A stretch of 64,000 bases of DNA, from positions 1 to 64,000 of the forward strand of contig NW_026515450.1 of the NCBI RefSeq assembly GCF_014898815.1, in the 5' to 3' direction. This document shows positions 37,530 through 51,172 of this stretch, piece after piece. The stretch's first letter is position 1; every line of letters starts with the position of its first letter. A program made the position numbers and the translations under genes. The notes under the pieces are model-generated. The model was not told the DNA's origin and searched no databases. It was given only the letters and a program-made list of their open reading frames with translations. The DNA comes from Panonychus citri. Its lineage: Eukaryota; Arthropoda; Arachnida; Trombidiformes; Tetranychidae.

Positions 37530-40500
37530 TTTATCATCCTCATCATTTTTATCATCATAATCATTGCTCATCACCTACTTAGTTTTGTTTTCTGTCTGAA
37601 TAGAAATGAAAATGAATCCTAATCAGAATTTTTTAGAAAAAGGCAAATCTCAAACTTTTGCCTTAATTGCGACAATATAATCAATTAATCTCAACAATTA
37701 ACTGATCATTCACAATAATTAAATCAACAGTTTGACTATTATGCCAAACTAATTGAAGAAGAAACAAAAAAAAACCATTTAATTCAAGTGAATTCTCAAA
37801 ACAATTAACATTGACAGTTTCCATTTCATTCAATTATCTCCAATACCGTTCTTATGATTTATTGATTGTGATTCTTTAATCATTTAATTTAATGACAATG
37901 ATTAACTTAAAGAAAAGTTTATTATCATCATGTCATTGATTTTCATAGTTTAACACAGTTGATCATTAATCCATGATAAAAGTGATTATTCAACAATTGA
38001 CAAAATGATTTTCTAGTCCATTGAATTTTCAATACGATTCCGAAAAAAAAAGTCTTTCTCCTCATCACCATCTCCATCATCTTGTCATCTTGTCATCACC
38101 AACTTTATCTTCATCGATATCATCATAATCATCAATTGTTTAGTGATCGAAAAAAAAAATAATAAGTTAATTGTGATTAGTTAATCAATGTGGATCAGTA
38201 GAAAAAGGATTTTACGAAATATCTTCTCGCAAACGAGAAGACGAAAAGATCATCATTTTTGTGATGAAGATGAAATTTGGGATTATTTTGATACTTTTGT
38301 CTCGGTAAGATGAACATCATCATCCTAATCATCTTAATCATCCTTTTAATCACCTTAATCATCTCTCTTAATCTGTAATCACAAATCCGAGAAAAAAAAA
38401 CAAATCCAAACCTCAAAATGTAACCATTTATATAACACCAACAACAGTATAAAAAGATTTGGTTACAAAGTTTTTTACTCACTAATCATTATCTTAATTG
38501 TCAACAATTAAATCTAATTGCTGATTAAGATAAAGATAGTTAATCTTTTCAATTAGCTGATCATTGATTCAGTTGCATTTGATTGTTTCTGTTGTTTTTT
38601 TTTCAGCTCTCATTTGTCTAATTGTTTTCAACTTTTTGTTTACTTTCGGTTCAACAATTAACTTGATTTGGTTTCTTTCATTGATTTACTTTAATTGTTG
38701 CTGTTTACAATTTAATTTGATTACTATCAATGACCCAGGAAGATTGTTAATTTAACTTTCTCCCTTCTAAATGGAAAAGTAATTTAATTAACTTTCTCGA
38801 ATTGTTAATTGTGATTCTTCAGCAATTTATTTAAGTTAATCAGTATGAAGAAAAAGTAAATTATTATCAACATTTAATGTTACACTGTTAACTAAATTAA
38901 CTGTTGATTGTGATGAATTAAAAGTTGCCCTTTAGTGATTTGATTTACAGCAATTTGATTTTATCATTAAAATTATTTATTAATTGCTGGCTAATTTATT
39001 TATATATCTTTTTGATTGTTGTCCTAAATTATCATAATTTAAGTAATCATTTCCTAACCTTTAACAATTAATATGTTAAATTAGTTAATTTAGTTAATTG
39101 TTCACTTTAGGTGGTTATATTAATTGTGATTATAATTTCAAATTGATTTCCATCTCTCTCAATATGGTTTCTATTATTATGATTAGCAATTAATTGTAAT
39201 TGTTATTGTAATTTTTAGTCTCATTTTTATCAATACCATTGATTTGAATGGTTAATTGTAAATGATTAAGTTAAATACTGTTACTATTATATTTTCAATT
39301 GTTGGGTTGATTGATTCACTTTGCTATCTTTAAATTATTTTCCAACAATTAAACCCTTTTTTTTATACCAATTAAAAACAATCATCACGGTTAAGTAACC
39401 ATATCAATGATCAATTGATTGTTAATTGACAATTAAATGTCATATTGATAGTTAATTGTGAGACAATTTTTAGCCACAACTAAACTAATAAACAGTTTAA
39501 TTGTCAACAATTTAAGGTGTTGATTTGGCGAGTCATCAAATTGCCTTAATGGTGATTAAAATAGAAGCTCAATTAACAATACAAACAATTAACTTTCACT
39601 TTTTTTTTTCATCTAATCAACTAATCAAAACCTTTTAATTACCTGATTATCTGTTGATAATGATGAGAAATTATCAATGAGAATTAAAATCTAATTAGGA
39701 AATGATTAATTTCCGGGTGCTGAAAATTAACAAAAAAAAGGTGTAAATACAATCAGCAAGAAAATTAACTGTAACCTTGATTAATCAAAGGCAATTAACT
39801 TGATTTAGGACAATTAAAATGAAAACAGTACAAACAAATTCACATAATTATTTCATACCAACAATTAACTTTTCACAATAATCAACATTTGAAAGCTTAT
39901 TATCTAATTAAATTGAGTGAGTGTTGGTTGTTTACCGTTAATCAAATTGATTGTATTATTAAGTAGATGTAGGTGTCTTTATTTGAATACCCTTGATTGT
40001 TGATAATCAACAATAAACAATTTAAACGATTAGTGGGTGAGATTGAGAGAGACAAAGGGAATCAAAGATTAAGTTAATTGACTTAATATGGTAACAGTTT
40101 CAAGGGCCATTTGGAGGGCAAATGATGAAATAAGATGAATGAGATTAAAGGACAATCATGATGATTAAGATGAAGATGAAGATGAGGATGAGCTTATCAT
40201 CATCTGGACACACCAACGCTTCATATGATCAACATGATGATCATCATTGGTTTTGTATGGGTTTTTGTTACAATAAAAATAAGGCCAAGGTCCTAATTCA
40301 CATCATCATTACCTTCAAAATGATCATAATCCTTAATCATCATCACTACAATTATGATTAATTTAAATTCACTTTCGTTGGAAACGTTTTTTTTTCAGTA
40401 AATTAGTTAATTGTTGTTTCCAATTGTTTCCATTGTTATTTCAAATCCTTTTAAAATCTTATTGATGTTCAACTGTTTGTTTACCTTTTTTTTGTTGTTG

Positions 40501-43500
40501 TTGTATTTGACTTTTAGCTTTTCCCTCACACACAATCAACTAATCATATGATTAACTTTGATTTTATCGTAATTAATTTCTCTGTAAACTGATACATTAA
40601 ACTTTTAGATTAGTTAATTGTTTCGGTTATGTTAACTGTTAGTTGATTCTTATTGATTGACCTGAAGATTTACCTTGTTGTTGTTGTTGTTGACCAGTAA
40701 AAGAAAAAAAAAGTTTTAAAAACTTTTACTGATCTTAAAGTTTGATTAGTATTAATATCGTATTATTATCATCACAATCAAATTTAGGTCAAGTTGTTGT
40801 TGTTTTTTGTTGTTGATTATTTTGGATTAGATTAAAAAGTTTGGTTTAGTTTATTAACTATTTTAAAACCAATACCCGAAAACTAATAATGATTAATTTT
40901 ACCTCAACAAGGGCTATAAATATGTTCACGTAAAAAACGTTACCTATTAACTATTAGCGCGTCAAATTATTGAGATATTTAAACGTGCCAACACGTAGTA
41001 TTTATATAAATGCTCAATTGTGAATTTCGATAATAATTAAATGTTATTATCTAATCAAGTAGAAAGAATTTAAAAGTTTTTTCAAACCATTCGAAACGTG
41101 TAAAGTTTATATACAAGTTTGTATATGAATGTTGTTCATGATTATTACTTGGGTTCTAATTGTTGTTGGACTTTTTTTACTCTCGACTTTTTCTTAGGAT
41201 CATATTCAAGAGATTCTCAAAAAATGGGAACAAATTGACGATGAAATTTGGGGTAAAATTATTTGCATGGAAAGAAATCGTCGAATTGCCAAAGCTTATG
41301 CTCGAGTCCCAGTTCTAACGGTATCGGGATCAGATGATGGTTTCGATGGGTTTAAAATTGGACTAAATGGTTTCGATCGAGCTCCAAGTAGAGATCCATT
41401 GGTTAAAAGAGTTCGTGATCACATTGGCGGAGTAAGTTGATCGATATTTTCCTGAGAAAATGTTTCTAATCTCATAAGAACTTTTTTTCTTCTTCTTTCT
41501 ATCAAAAAAAGGAGTTCGAATCAAAATGGACGAATTCGGTAATATTATAATCAAACGAATGTCACATTGTGATGTTTTCATTCGAGGTTATGATCGAGAA
41601 TCAAACAGTATATCCAAAGAGATATTGGACTTTTCGGGTGAACTTGAATTCGAGAAATCGGTTAAATTATTTGATATGAAGAAATTTCAATCCGGATTAA
41701 GTAAAGAGTTAAGATCAGCTTATCCTGATCGTCGAAGGCTTGAAAATCAATGTATCAACGTGATCGCTTTCGTTAAAGATGCAACCGATGTACTTGACCT
41801 TCCAGTTTGGATTATGGTGATTAACATTGTCGCCCTTGATATGCTTAAATCAAAATTACCCCAACAAGGTGAGCAACTCAAACAATAAGATGATAACGAT
41901 AATCATAGTTAATCCTTAACCACTAATCCTTAATCTTGTTTTGTTTTCCTCCTTCTATTGTTGTTATTAACAGTTTGCTATCGAAATGAAAATGTACCCA
42001 AGTTTGTCAATGTCTTCACCAAACCGGAACAAGATGAAGACCCATATTCAGTTCCAAGTTTACCGACAAGTAAACGACCTCAAAACGGAAAACCAATTAA
42101 TCCACTTTTGGTTAATCATAATAATAATGTTAATCATAGTTCCGTTAATCCAAGTAATAATAATAATAGTGTTATTAGTAATCAAAAGGGAAGTGATACT
42201 AAACCACCAGAATTACCGCCGAGAGATTTTGCCAAGATTAAGAAAACGAAGGAGAAAAAAATACCTTCAATGTTCAAAAGTTTAGTTCGAGGAGGTCGAA
42301 GTCAATCGAGTAATAATAACAATGTACAATCGAACAGTGTGGTTGCCACACCTAAAAAGGAAGTCGATTATGGTAAGAACGGTTATCGTTAGAACGAAAA
42401 ATTTTCACTTTCGAAAGAAAAAAGTGAAAGTTTTTTTTTTCGTTTCTCTTTCGAAGATGAAATGTCCAAAATGATTCGAATCAACTTTTTCCTTATTCAA
42501 TTCGTTTCTGGTTTTTTTTCCTTCTACAGAGGATCCATATTATTGTGGAATGCAAGCTCGAGTGTCCCACTTTGCCGTTCCCCGTGAACCTCGTAAGTCC
42601 ACAAACGGAGGTAATTCACCCGGTAACTTGGGATTAAGTTCATTACAAGACATGAGAAAATCTCATTCCTCTGGTTATCTTAATTCACTTTTTAATCCAT
42701 CTTCAAATTTTAATCCATATCGAGGTGGATCATCTTATTACTCTTACTATGATTCCAATTTTGGTAAGTGTAACAATTAGCTAATTCACTTCTTCGATCA
42801 ACCAAATCAATTGACTTCTAAGCTGATTCTTACTTATGTTTGCCTGTTTCCTTAATTGTGACCATTGATTTTGATTGTGAAAATAAATTGTTGTTAAGGA
42901 AAACTTGATCATCAGTCTCGTCAGTACTTTTTAATTAGTTTAATTGCTAAACTAAATCAAGGTAAACTACATTCCATTAGCTGATCAAAATGTGATTACT
43001 TTCAGAGTAATAATTGTTAATCAACGCACAGAAATCAAATTAAGACACATTAAGATAACATTACATTGATTTTGATTTGATATCGACGTTAATTGTTATT
43101 ATAAAATGTCAACAATTAAAAAGTTGAATGAAACTTTTTCTTTATCAACTTTCAATTTGATTAATCTATTGATTGATTTACGTTTTGATTACAATAAACT
43201 AATCGTTGAGTAAATTTTTAAACAATTTAATCTGTTATTAATTAAACCTTGAGATTGTTAAGATTGTTAATTAACGAGGTAACGATTAAGAACTGGATTA
43301 AAAAACGAAACTTGATCACCTTGGATTTTTCAAATTTCTGGGTGAGGTTATAAATCATAACCATTAAGCTTTTAATTAGTTAATTAATTAACTTTGATTT
43401 TAACCAGTAAGAGTAAATTGTGATTCGATAGTGAGATAAATGGTAAAACAACTAGTCAACAATTAGTTGATCAAATAATAAAGTTAATTGTTATTAAGGT

Positions 43501-44631
43501 GAAATGAAAGTTAAAAATATTCATTTGTTGAACTTTAATTGCTACGAAATGAATTAACTAATCAAAAATAATTAACCCTATTTAACCCTACGGTTATTAA
43601 TTGTTATTAATAATAACTATTAATTGGGAAAAACAAAACTTTAAGACAATTAACTAATCACCAAAAGCAGCAAATCTGTTAATTGTTACCCAACCAACTC
43701 AAACTTGACCAGTTTGATTATCATTATTTAAGGTCAAGATAAAAAGTCAAATTAACTGAATTAAAATTAAATTTGTTGGTTAGTTGATTAACTTTTTTTT
43801 GTGCTCGTGTCGATTGTAACAATTTATTAAATTGTAATTTATATTATTAATAAATGTATTTAAAGGTTAAGGTAACAACAAGTTCAAGTTAAGGTAACAA
43901 GTTTAAATCTGATTATTTAGATTCTGATTGTTGATCAAATCATTTAAATTGACCTCAAATTATTAAGTAAATTGTTGATGGTCAAGTTTTATTTTCACAA
44001 ACAATCAACTTTCATTCATCATGATCATTTGCGATGATTAATTGTTGATTGTTGAACAATCTATTTCTAGAATCTATTATTATTACTGACAATGATTAAA
44101 GAGCAATTTAAATCATGGTAATTGTTAATGATAATCATGGTAAAAACCATTCTAATTGTAATTAACATTTCAATTGAGAAATTTATAATAAACCTTGAAA
44201 TTATTTATTACAAAACTAATTAACTAATCATAAATTCAATGTCAATGGACAATTATCAAAATCAATGAGTAGATATTTGTATTAGTTATTAACTGATCAA
44301 TTGATTATTTTTTTAATTGTTTGAGAAATTAAACTAATTTGTTGAATGAAAATCTTGATGAATTTTTTTTTCTCTCTCTCTCTCTCTTGACAATTAACTT
44401 AATTGTCTTATAGAATCGGATCCTTACATGTCATCAGGTGATGGGTATGATACTTATGCTCCTCTCTATGGACGAACACCTTATTCATCTCATCATCTTA
44501 ATCATCAACTTAATCATCATCTTAATCAACAATCATCATCATCTGGACAACGACGTAATCAACAATTACAACCCCAACGAACCTACTTAAGGGAGGTTCA
44601 AGGTGAAAGATATGCCACCGAATGGGATTAA
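35977..44631 (+). CDS. Smad-like MH2-domain protein, probably Expansion/Rebuff family
   Basis: Exons used: 35977-36087 (first exon a), 41198-41431, about 41512-41868, 41974-42372, 42530-42763 and 44414-44631, giving about 517 residues. The second exon has Q-I-D-D-E-I-W-G-K and M-E-R-N-R-R-I-A-K-A-Y-A-R; the third has R-I-K-M-D-E-F-G-N, F-D-M-K-K-F-Q and W-I-M-V-I-N-I-V-A-L-D-M-L-K, which I read as an MH2-like fold. The rest is low-complexity Asn/Ser-rich, with a P-P-E-L-P-P-R motif (possible SH3 ligand), an E-D-P-Y-Y-C-G segment and a His/Gln-rich tail. Expansion and Rebuff are arthropod MH2 proteins that affect tracheal tubes and chitin; the family match is from memory. The second/third exon junction does not fit by one base: the strong donor after 41431 ends phase 0 but the next exon needs phase 1. 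Confidence 0.6.
36088..38187 (+). other. Large first intron of the MH2 gene, first part
   Basis: Intron after first exon a. It is AT-rich and very dense in AACAATTAA/TTAATTGTT words, with a GAT array near 37170-37225 and a CT run at 37491-37526. No exon is seen here. Confidence 0.6.
37491..37526. repeat. (TC)18 microsatellite
   Basis: An uninterrupted 36-base TC run in the first intron of the MH2 gene. Confidence 0.97.
38188..38304 (+). CDS. Alternative first exon (b) of the MH2 gene
   Basis: ATG at 38188 opens 39 codons ending at TCG|GTAAGA, phase 0, which joins the 41198 exon in frame just as exon a does. Its protein resembles exon a: ISRK-R-I-L against ISRR-K-I-L near the start and a matching acidic E-I-W/D-I-W end. 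The two also share the DNA word GATCAGTAGA after the start. This fits a duplicated first exon with its own promoter, giving two N-termini. Transcript evidence is not available here. Confidence 0.65.
38305..41197 (+). other. Large first intron of the MH2 gene, second part
   Basis: AT-rich intron, rich in TTAATTG words, with a Thr/Val-type TTGTTGTTG run near 40680 and short GAT runs near 40160-40190. It ends in TTTTTCTTAG at the 41198 exon. No further exon is recognised. Confidence 0.6.
42764..44413 (+). other. Last intron of the MH2 gene
   Basis: A 1.65-kb AT-rich intron from GTAAGTG to CTTATAG. It is dense in CAATTAA/TTAATTG words and has a (TC)n run before the acceptor. No exon or RNA gene is seen. 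Confidence 0.7.
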
Positions 44632-45432
44632 ATTAAATTACGAACACACAACAATTAAGCCAACAATCATCAGCATCTCTTTTGCTATCAATCAAATCAT
44701 CATTATCATCATCATCTTAATCAACATCAACAATTTACTGTTGATCATCACAATCAATATCAACATATAACTTTTTTTTTCATTGAATAACTTTGTTAAT
44801 TTTTCCCCTTCCAATCAATTTAAATAACAATATAATCAATCAAACCAATCAACCTTTTAAACAATTAAATTGTGTAAATTTTTTTTGTCAATCTATTAAT
44901 GATTAAACAAAACAAACATCACAATCAATTTTGATTGTCTATTTATTGTGATTGATTTAATTATTACAAAAAAAAATTGTAACCAAAGTTGTGATTTGGT
45001 TTCTTTAAACTTTTTGATTGATTAAAACTTTTAGGTCAATGGTTTTGATGATTAACTAATTTACTAATTTGTAATTCTCTCTCAACCTTTTCAAGTGTTA
45101 ACTATGATTAATCAACTGACCATTGACCTAATTGTCTGTTAATCATCATTCATGATGATTAAATCAATTTTAAATGTATGTTTGTTTAATTTAATTTTTT
45201 TCTTGTTGAAACAACGGGTTAGTGATTAAAATTATTAAAATACTTGCCAATTGATAATTAACCTTAATTGTTGGTGCCACCTTTTGATGTTTAATGTAAA
45301 CTAAACAATTAAAGTTAAATTGTTACAATTTAAAGTAATTGAATGTTGAGAGAATCAAATTATTTGGTAATGAGGGAACAAATCTCTCCAATTGAATAAA
45401 AGTCAGAGTGGGAAAATTGGAGGTGGGAAATT
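44632..45432. other. Intergenic, 3' flank of the MH2 gene
   Basis: AT-rich DNA with an ATC run near 44695-44720. No gene is seen. Confidence 0.55.
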
Positions 45433-45842
45433 GATCTATATTCATCTTATTTGCAATCCTTTTCATCATCATCATCATCATCTTTCATCATCCTTATCAT
45501 CACTATGAAGAAACCATTAAAAGTATCTCACTCTATCAGGAAGAGAAAAATAAAGAGCAACAAGTAATATTATTATTCTGATAAAACTCACTCCCAGTTC
45601 AAAGGAAGATAACGAGAAGATGATGAAGAAGAGGAAAAAGACGAGAGAGAGAGGGAGAGAGAGAGAAAGAGAAAGAGAAATGATGAAGATGATGATGAGA
45701 AATTCCTTCTCTTTCTTTAATCAATCATCTCTCTTTCTTTTCTCGATATTATCTCTTTCTTATCTTCCTTCTTTCCATTATGTTGAATCACTTAGAGATT
45801 TTTTTTCCTGTTACTCTCATGAAATTGTATCTTAAAGGCTGA
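45433..45842. repeat. Direct duplication, copy 1
   Basis: About 410 bases that recur at 47357-47762 in the same orientation. The central 200 bases are almost identical (for example CACTATGAAGAAACCATTAA and GTAATATTATTATTCTGATA); the ends differ by small indels and microsatellite length. The short Met/Lys-rich ORFs inside it come from GA/GAT runs. Confidence 0.9.
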
Positions 45843-47356
45843 TCATTGAAACGATGAACAGTTCAGATGTCAGAACTTATTTCTATCATTGATAAATTCA
45901 CCTTAGGAATTTCTGGAAATCATATCATGCCAAATGTTAACTATTGAATTGTTAATTCCCTTCAGGCGATTGTTTTGATTAAATTGATCCTTTGTTATTA
46001 TCATCAATGATTATTAACTTTTCTCTCCTTCTTTCAATTCTAAATCTTGAATATTCAATTAAAAAAGTTAATTAATTAGCCAGAACAATTGACTTGATGA
46101 CAATTCGATGATTAAGATTAGCCTTTCTTAATATATTCAAAGTCAAACAACAATTTAAATGATTCATCTTCATTTCTGTCCACTTATTCAAACTTTAATC
46201 ACCTAATTGTCAACATAATTAACTCAAACTCTGCAAACAATTAAGAAGTAACGATTTCAATTGCTAGATGGAACCACTTTACTAAGAACTTAATTTAATC
46301 AAGAAAAATTTTCTCAAACAATTAAGAACCAATTAAGTGCTAATAACATTATCAACGATGAACATTGATCAACAATTATCGTCGGTAAACTGATTAATAT
46401 TTGAATTATCATCAAATTTTTCAAACAACTCGAAGGCTTGAACTTTAAATTGTTGAACAATTAAAATTAAAATTTGATTAACTGATACTAAAGGTAAATT
46501 GTATTGATATTATTATGACAGCAATTTGAATCGTCCAATTGATTTAACACAATTAAAGGTTTATCATCAATTAATTAGTCATTTTGTTTACTGATTGGTG
46601 AGATAATGATTATCATTAAAAGCGGCGGCTCTTAAACAATTAACCTTAATCTTGATTATAAATAAATCTCAACAATTTAATCAATTGATTGAAAGGATAC
46701 TGTTAATTACGGGAAACAATTTAATATCTCACTAAGAAGGTAAAAACAAAAATCTTAATTATTAATCTTGTAATCAACTTGATCACAATTTAATCAATTT
46801 GTTTAATGTTTGATGTTGAACCGAAATCTACTTGACTCATTAAATTGTTATAATTAATGACGTTAATCATTAATGATTAGTTAGGGTTGGGAATTTTTTT
46901 ATGCTTATTCATTATTGACAATTAATTAATTATCACGAATAACAATCAATTTAACCAGCCAAGAGAAAGTGAGAGAGAGAATCATAAGTAAATTGAATTA
47001 AATTACATTCGATTGTTAAGAATCAAATTGTGATTATTGAAAACAATGATAATCGATTGTAACTTGTTAACTAATTCAGTTAATTGACGAGCAACTTTCT
47101 GATTGGGAAAAAGTTGAAATTAATGATAATTTTATTTAGAGAGAGAGAGAGAAAAATCTTAATGATAACAATCAAATGTTGACAGTAAACAATTTATTTG
47201 ATGAAAGTATGAATTTAATTCAGTTGATAATTGAATAGTTAATGATAATATATTAATTCATTCAATCAAATGGAAACCACAACAACAGGTTTGTAATGAA
47301 TAAGGAGGTTGATTTAATTCAGGAAGAAGAAAATTATTATCAATGATGATTAAAAT
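45843..47356. other. Spacer between duplication copies
   Basis: AT-rich with many TTAATTG/CAATTAA words. No ORF of note, RNA gene or terminal repeats are seen. Confidence 0.55.
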
Positions 47357-47762
47357 GATCTATACATCTTATTTGCAATCCTTTTCATCATCATCATCAT
47401 CATCATCATCTTTCATCATCCTTATCATCACTATGAAGAAACCATTAAAAGTATCTCACTCTATCAGGAAGAGAAAAATAAAGAGCAACAAGTAATATTA
47501 TTATTCTGATAAAACTCACTCCCAGTTCAAAGGAAGATAACGAGAAGATGATGAAGAAGAGGAAAAATACGAGAGGGAGAGAGAGAGAGATGATGATGAT
47601 GATGATGAGAAATTCCTTCTCTTTCTTTAATCAATCATCTCTCTTTCTTATCTTCCTCTTTTCTCTCCCGTTATGTTAAATCAGTTGCAGATTTTTTGTC
47701 ACAAAACTTTTTGTAGCTCAGTGATACTTTTATTCATAAAATTGTATATCTTCAAGGCTGAT
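47357..47762. repeat. Direct duplication, copy 2
   Basis: Partner of 45433-45842. It has a longer ATC run near its start and a longer GAT run in the middle. It has lost a CTTTTCTCGATATTATCTCT-like segment relative to copy 1. Confidence 0.9.
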
Positions 47763-48590
47763 GAGGATGAGGATGAAGATGAGGATGAAGAGGGGGAGGA
47801 TGAAGATGATAAGAGGAGAGGGAAAGTAGGTGGTGGTGCTCAACTTGGAGGGATGAACTTTTTTTCTCGAGATCGATATGTCAGTAACAATGAATATCAC
47901 CGATAAAACTCCCTCCAGGATTCAAGAGATCATGTGATGAGCAACAGAATTTTTGTTCGGCCAATCGGAATGCTTTAGGCCATCATCATCATCATTATCA
48001 TCATTATCGTCATCTTAGGATCATCTTCATCATCTTCAGTTGTTTCTTTCTCTCTTTCTCTTTTTCTCCAGGGAGTAAATTTTCAACTCTCGATGATTCC
48101 TGGGAGTGAGATTTTCGTTTCCCTATGTTGATCATATTGCAAGTTGATTCTTAATGATTGACAAAAACCTTTTGTCTTTGATTGAGTAAAAATCTTTATC
48201 AAACCTATAAAATCATCTTTATCACCTTCTCATCATCATCATCATCTCTCACAAACTATCTCTCTCTCACTCACTCAATTACGATTTCATTTCATTCTCT
48301 TTTTTTCAAACGAATCTTAACTTTCTCAGTGAAAATTAAAAATCGTCAATAACTTTTTTCCTCCTCCTAAATCCTCCCACCTCCATTTCCACCCTTTCTC
48401 TCTCCCTCTCCTCTCTCTCTCTTTCTCTCTCTCTCTCTTTTCTCTCTCAATTTCTTATCAATTAATCCCCTTAATCCACCATCCAAACAATAACAATTAC
48501 GATGATGAAATAAAATCCCTGTGAACAATAAGAAATCAATTGTTTTGTTTTATTTCATTGTGATAACTTAACACATACAAACAAGAAATT
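47763..48590. other. 5' flank of the serotonin transporter gene
   Basis: GAT/GAG-rich stretch (47763-47820), then ATC arrays (about 47980-48010, 48230-48250), CT tracts (48380-48450) and the probable 5' leader just before the ATG at 48591. The ORF over the GAT/GAG run is a microsatellite artefact. Confidence 0.55.
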
Positions 48591-49567
48591 ATGTCAACCT
48601 CATCATCAAGTAAATTCATTGGATCAACAGATAATCCTAATCCTGATTCACCTTTAACAGTAAACCCATCAAAGACCAAATCAACAATAACAACAACAAC
48701 CATCACATCAACAACAATACCAGGTCCAAGTAAAGCTTATGTTGATTTAAAACTTGAACTAATTGATGGTAAAATTTCAACCACTGTAATTAAACCCAAT
48801 CAACAAAGTCATCACAATTTATCATCAATCTCATCACCTCAATTATCAGGATCAACAACAAAATCAATTGTTAATCAAAGTAAAACAAAAAGTGTTTATC
48901 ATCATAACAACAAACATGATGAAAATAATGAACATGATGACAATAACGACGATGACGATGACGATGATGACAATAATTTACCAAATGCCACTGATTGTTT
49001 ACTAAGTGAGGAGAGTGGAGGTTGTGGTGGTGGTGGTGGTGGTGGAACAGCTAAATTTGATCTAACAAGATCGACCAGTTCTAAGAGCAGTTTATTCACA
49101 GCATTTCGAGAAATTGATAAATCAATTGTTGCCTCTCATCATCACCATGATTATCAATCAACAACCTCAATAACAAGCAATACAAATACAATTGGAAATC
49201 TGAAAACATCAAGACCTTTGGTTGATCCTGAACGGGAAACTTGGGATAAGAAGACTGAATTTCTTTTGGCAGTTATTGGATTTGCCGTTGATTTAGGAAA
49301 CGTTTGGAGATTCCCATTCATTTGTTATCGAAATGGTGGAGGTAAGTTCATCTTGATCGTCTTTTATTACAGAGGAAATTTGATTTATCATTTCCTCTTT
49401 TCGAGAGAGAACAAAAAAAGTAGAAAACTTTTCTTTTTCTTGCTCATTTTACATTATTGTGTTTCTTTACCTTCAGGAAACAATTCAATATGTTATCATT
49501 ATTATCTTACATGAATCATTCCTTCATCATGACAATTTATCATCATCTTCATCTTTTATCTTCCTAT

Positions 49568-49616
<49 letters not shown>

Positions 49617-51140
49617 CCTTTTCTAGGAGCTTTTCTTATTCCTTACCTGGTGATGCTAATATTTGGAGGTTTACCTTTGTTTTACCTGGAATTAGCTTTG
49701 GGTCAATATTACCGAAGTGGATGTTTAACTTTATGGAAAAATATCTGTCCCATAATGAAAGGTAATTAGTTAATTAATAGTTAATCATTTCGATGAACAA
49801 GTTAATTGTTTGAAAAGGAGAAAAACAAATCTATTTGAATCTATATAATCACTCATATAATGATCAACGTTTAGATGTATATTTATTCACCATGGAAATG
49901 AAATGAGGATGGAGATAAAAATAATGATGATATGAAGATGATGAGGATGAGGATGATTATCATTTTATCACTTTGATAAGGTTTCCAAGGAGTGAGTATT
50001 AGATTTGATTTGTTGTTGTTGTTGGTTATTATCATAATGATAAGTTGATGTTGATCAAGATTAAACATTGAAAGTCTTAATTGTTGATGTTACAATTACA
50101 ATCAAACATTGACATTCCTCTTGAACAATTTATAACTGGACTCAAACCTTAACATTTAATCACATTGAAATAATATAAATGTTTAGTTACCTTAGTTACC
50201 CAATTCTTGTCATCATCATTGTCTTAATCTGATTGATACCATCATTTAATCAATTTGATTATTTTATCATTGACATTACAATTAACATTAACTCAAATGT
50301 AAATGAAAATAATACATTTCAAACTGAATCATTTGATCATTTGGTTTATTCAAATTGTCATAATCAAAGTTAATCATCTCATTGAAAAGTTTTCACATTT
50401 AAATTTTTAGTCATTTTTTTTTCATGATAATCATCATGATATCAATCAAATTGCTCAGAATTAGATTCAGTTAATTTAATCTAATAGTTTTGTTGATGTC
50501 TCAGTCAATTGAAATGTAAATGTAAATGTAAATTGAAAGGAAAAGTTAATTTATCAAACTAATAAGATTTTTTTTATTCCAATTTGTTTATCCTCATTGA
50601 TACTGACCAATGGTCATGATGATGATGTTGATGGGATTTCCAGGCATTGGTTATGGTATTTGTTTCATTGATCTTTATCTGGCCTCATATTATAATACGA
50701 TAATCGCTTGGGCTGTTTATTACCTTTTCGCTTCATTCAATTCTGAACTTCCCTGGACAAGTTGTAACAACACTTGGAACACACCAAATTGCCGGACACT
50801 CAAGGAACGAGGGTCAATCAATTCATCTCAATCGGTCATCAGTCCAGCAGAAGAGTTTTTCAAGTAAGAAGTGTCACTTTTTTCATATTACTCTTTCTAA
50901 TCTACCTTTTTGTTCATTATCCTCTCCCTTACATACACATACACACACCTATTGGTCAGTTTATCTTGTCAATGGTTTTCCTTTCATGGGATATAAATGA
51001 AATTTCATGAGATGAGGATGAAATTTTTATCCGTTATAATGAAGGAACAACAAACTTCATCTCAACATGATAAATCTCAACGATAGACTCAATAAATTGT
51101 CATTATCTTTCTGTCTACTGAATAATATTACCTGTATATA

Positions 51141-51172
<32 letters not shown>

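Noticed and set aside
47673..47906. Plus-strand ORF with an Asp/Glu run
   Set aside because: Mostly a GAT/GAG microsatellite inside and after duplication copy 2; the matching copy 1 has no such ORF.
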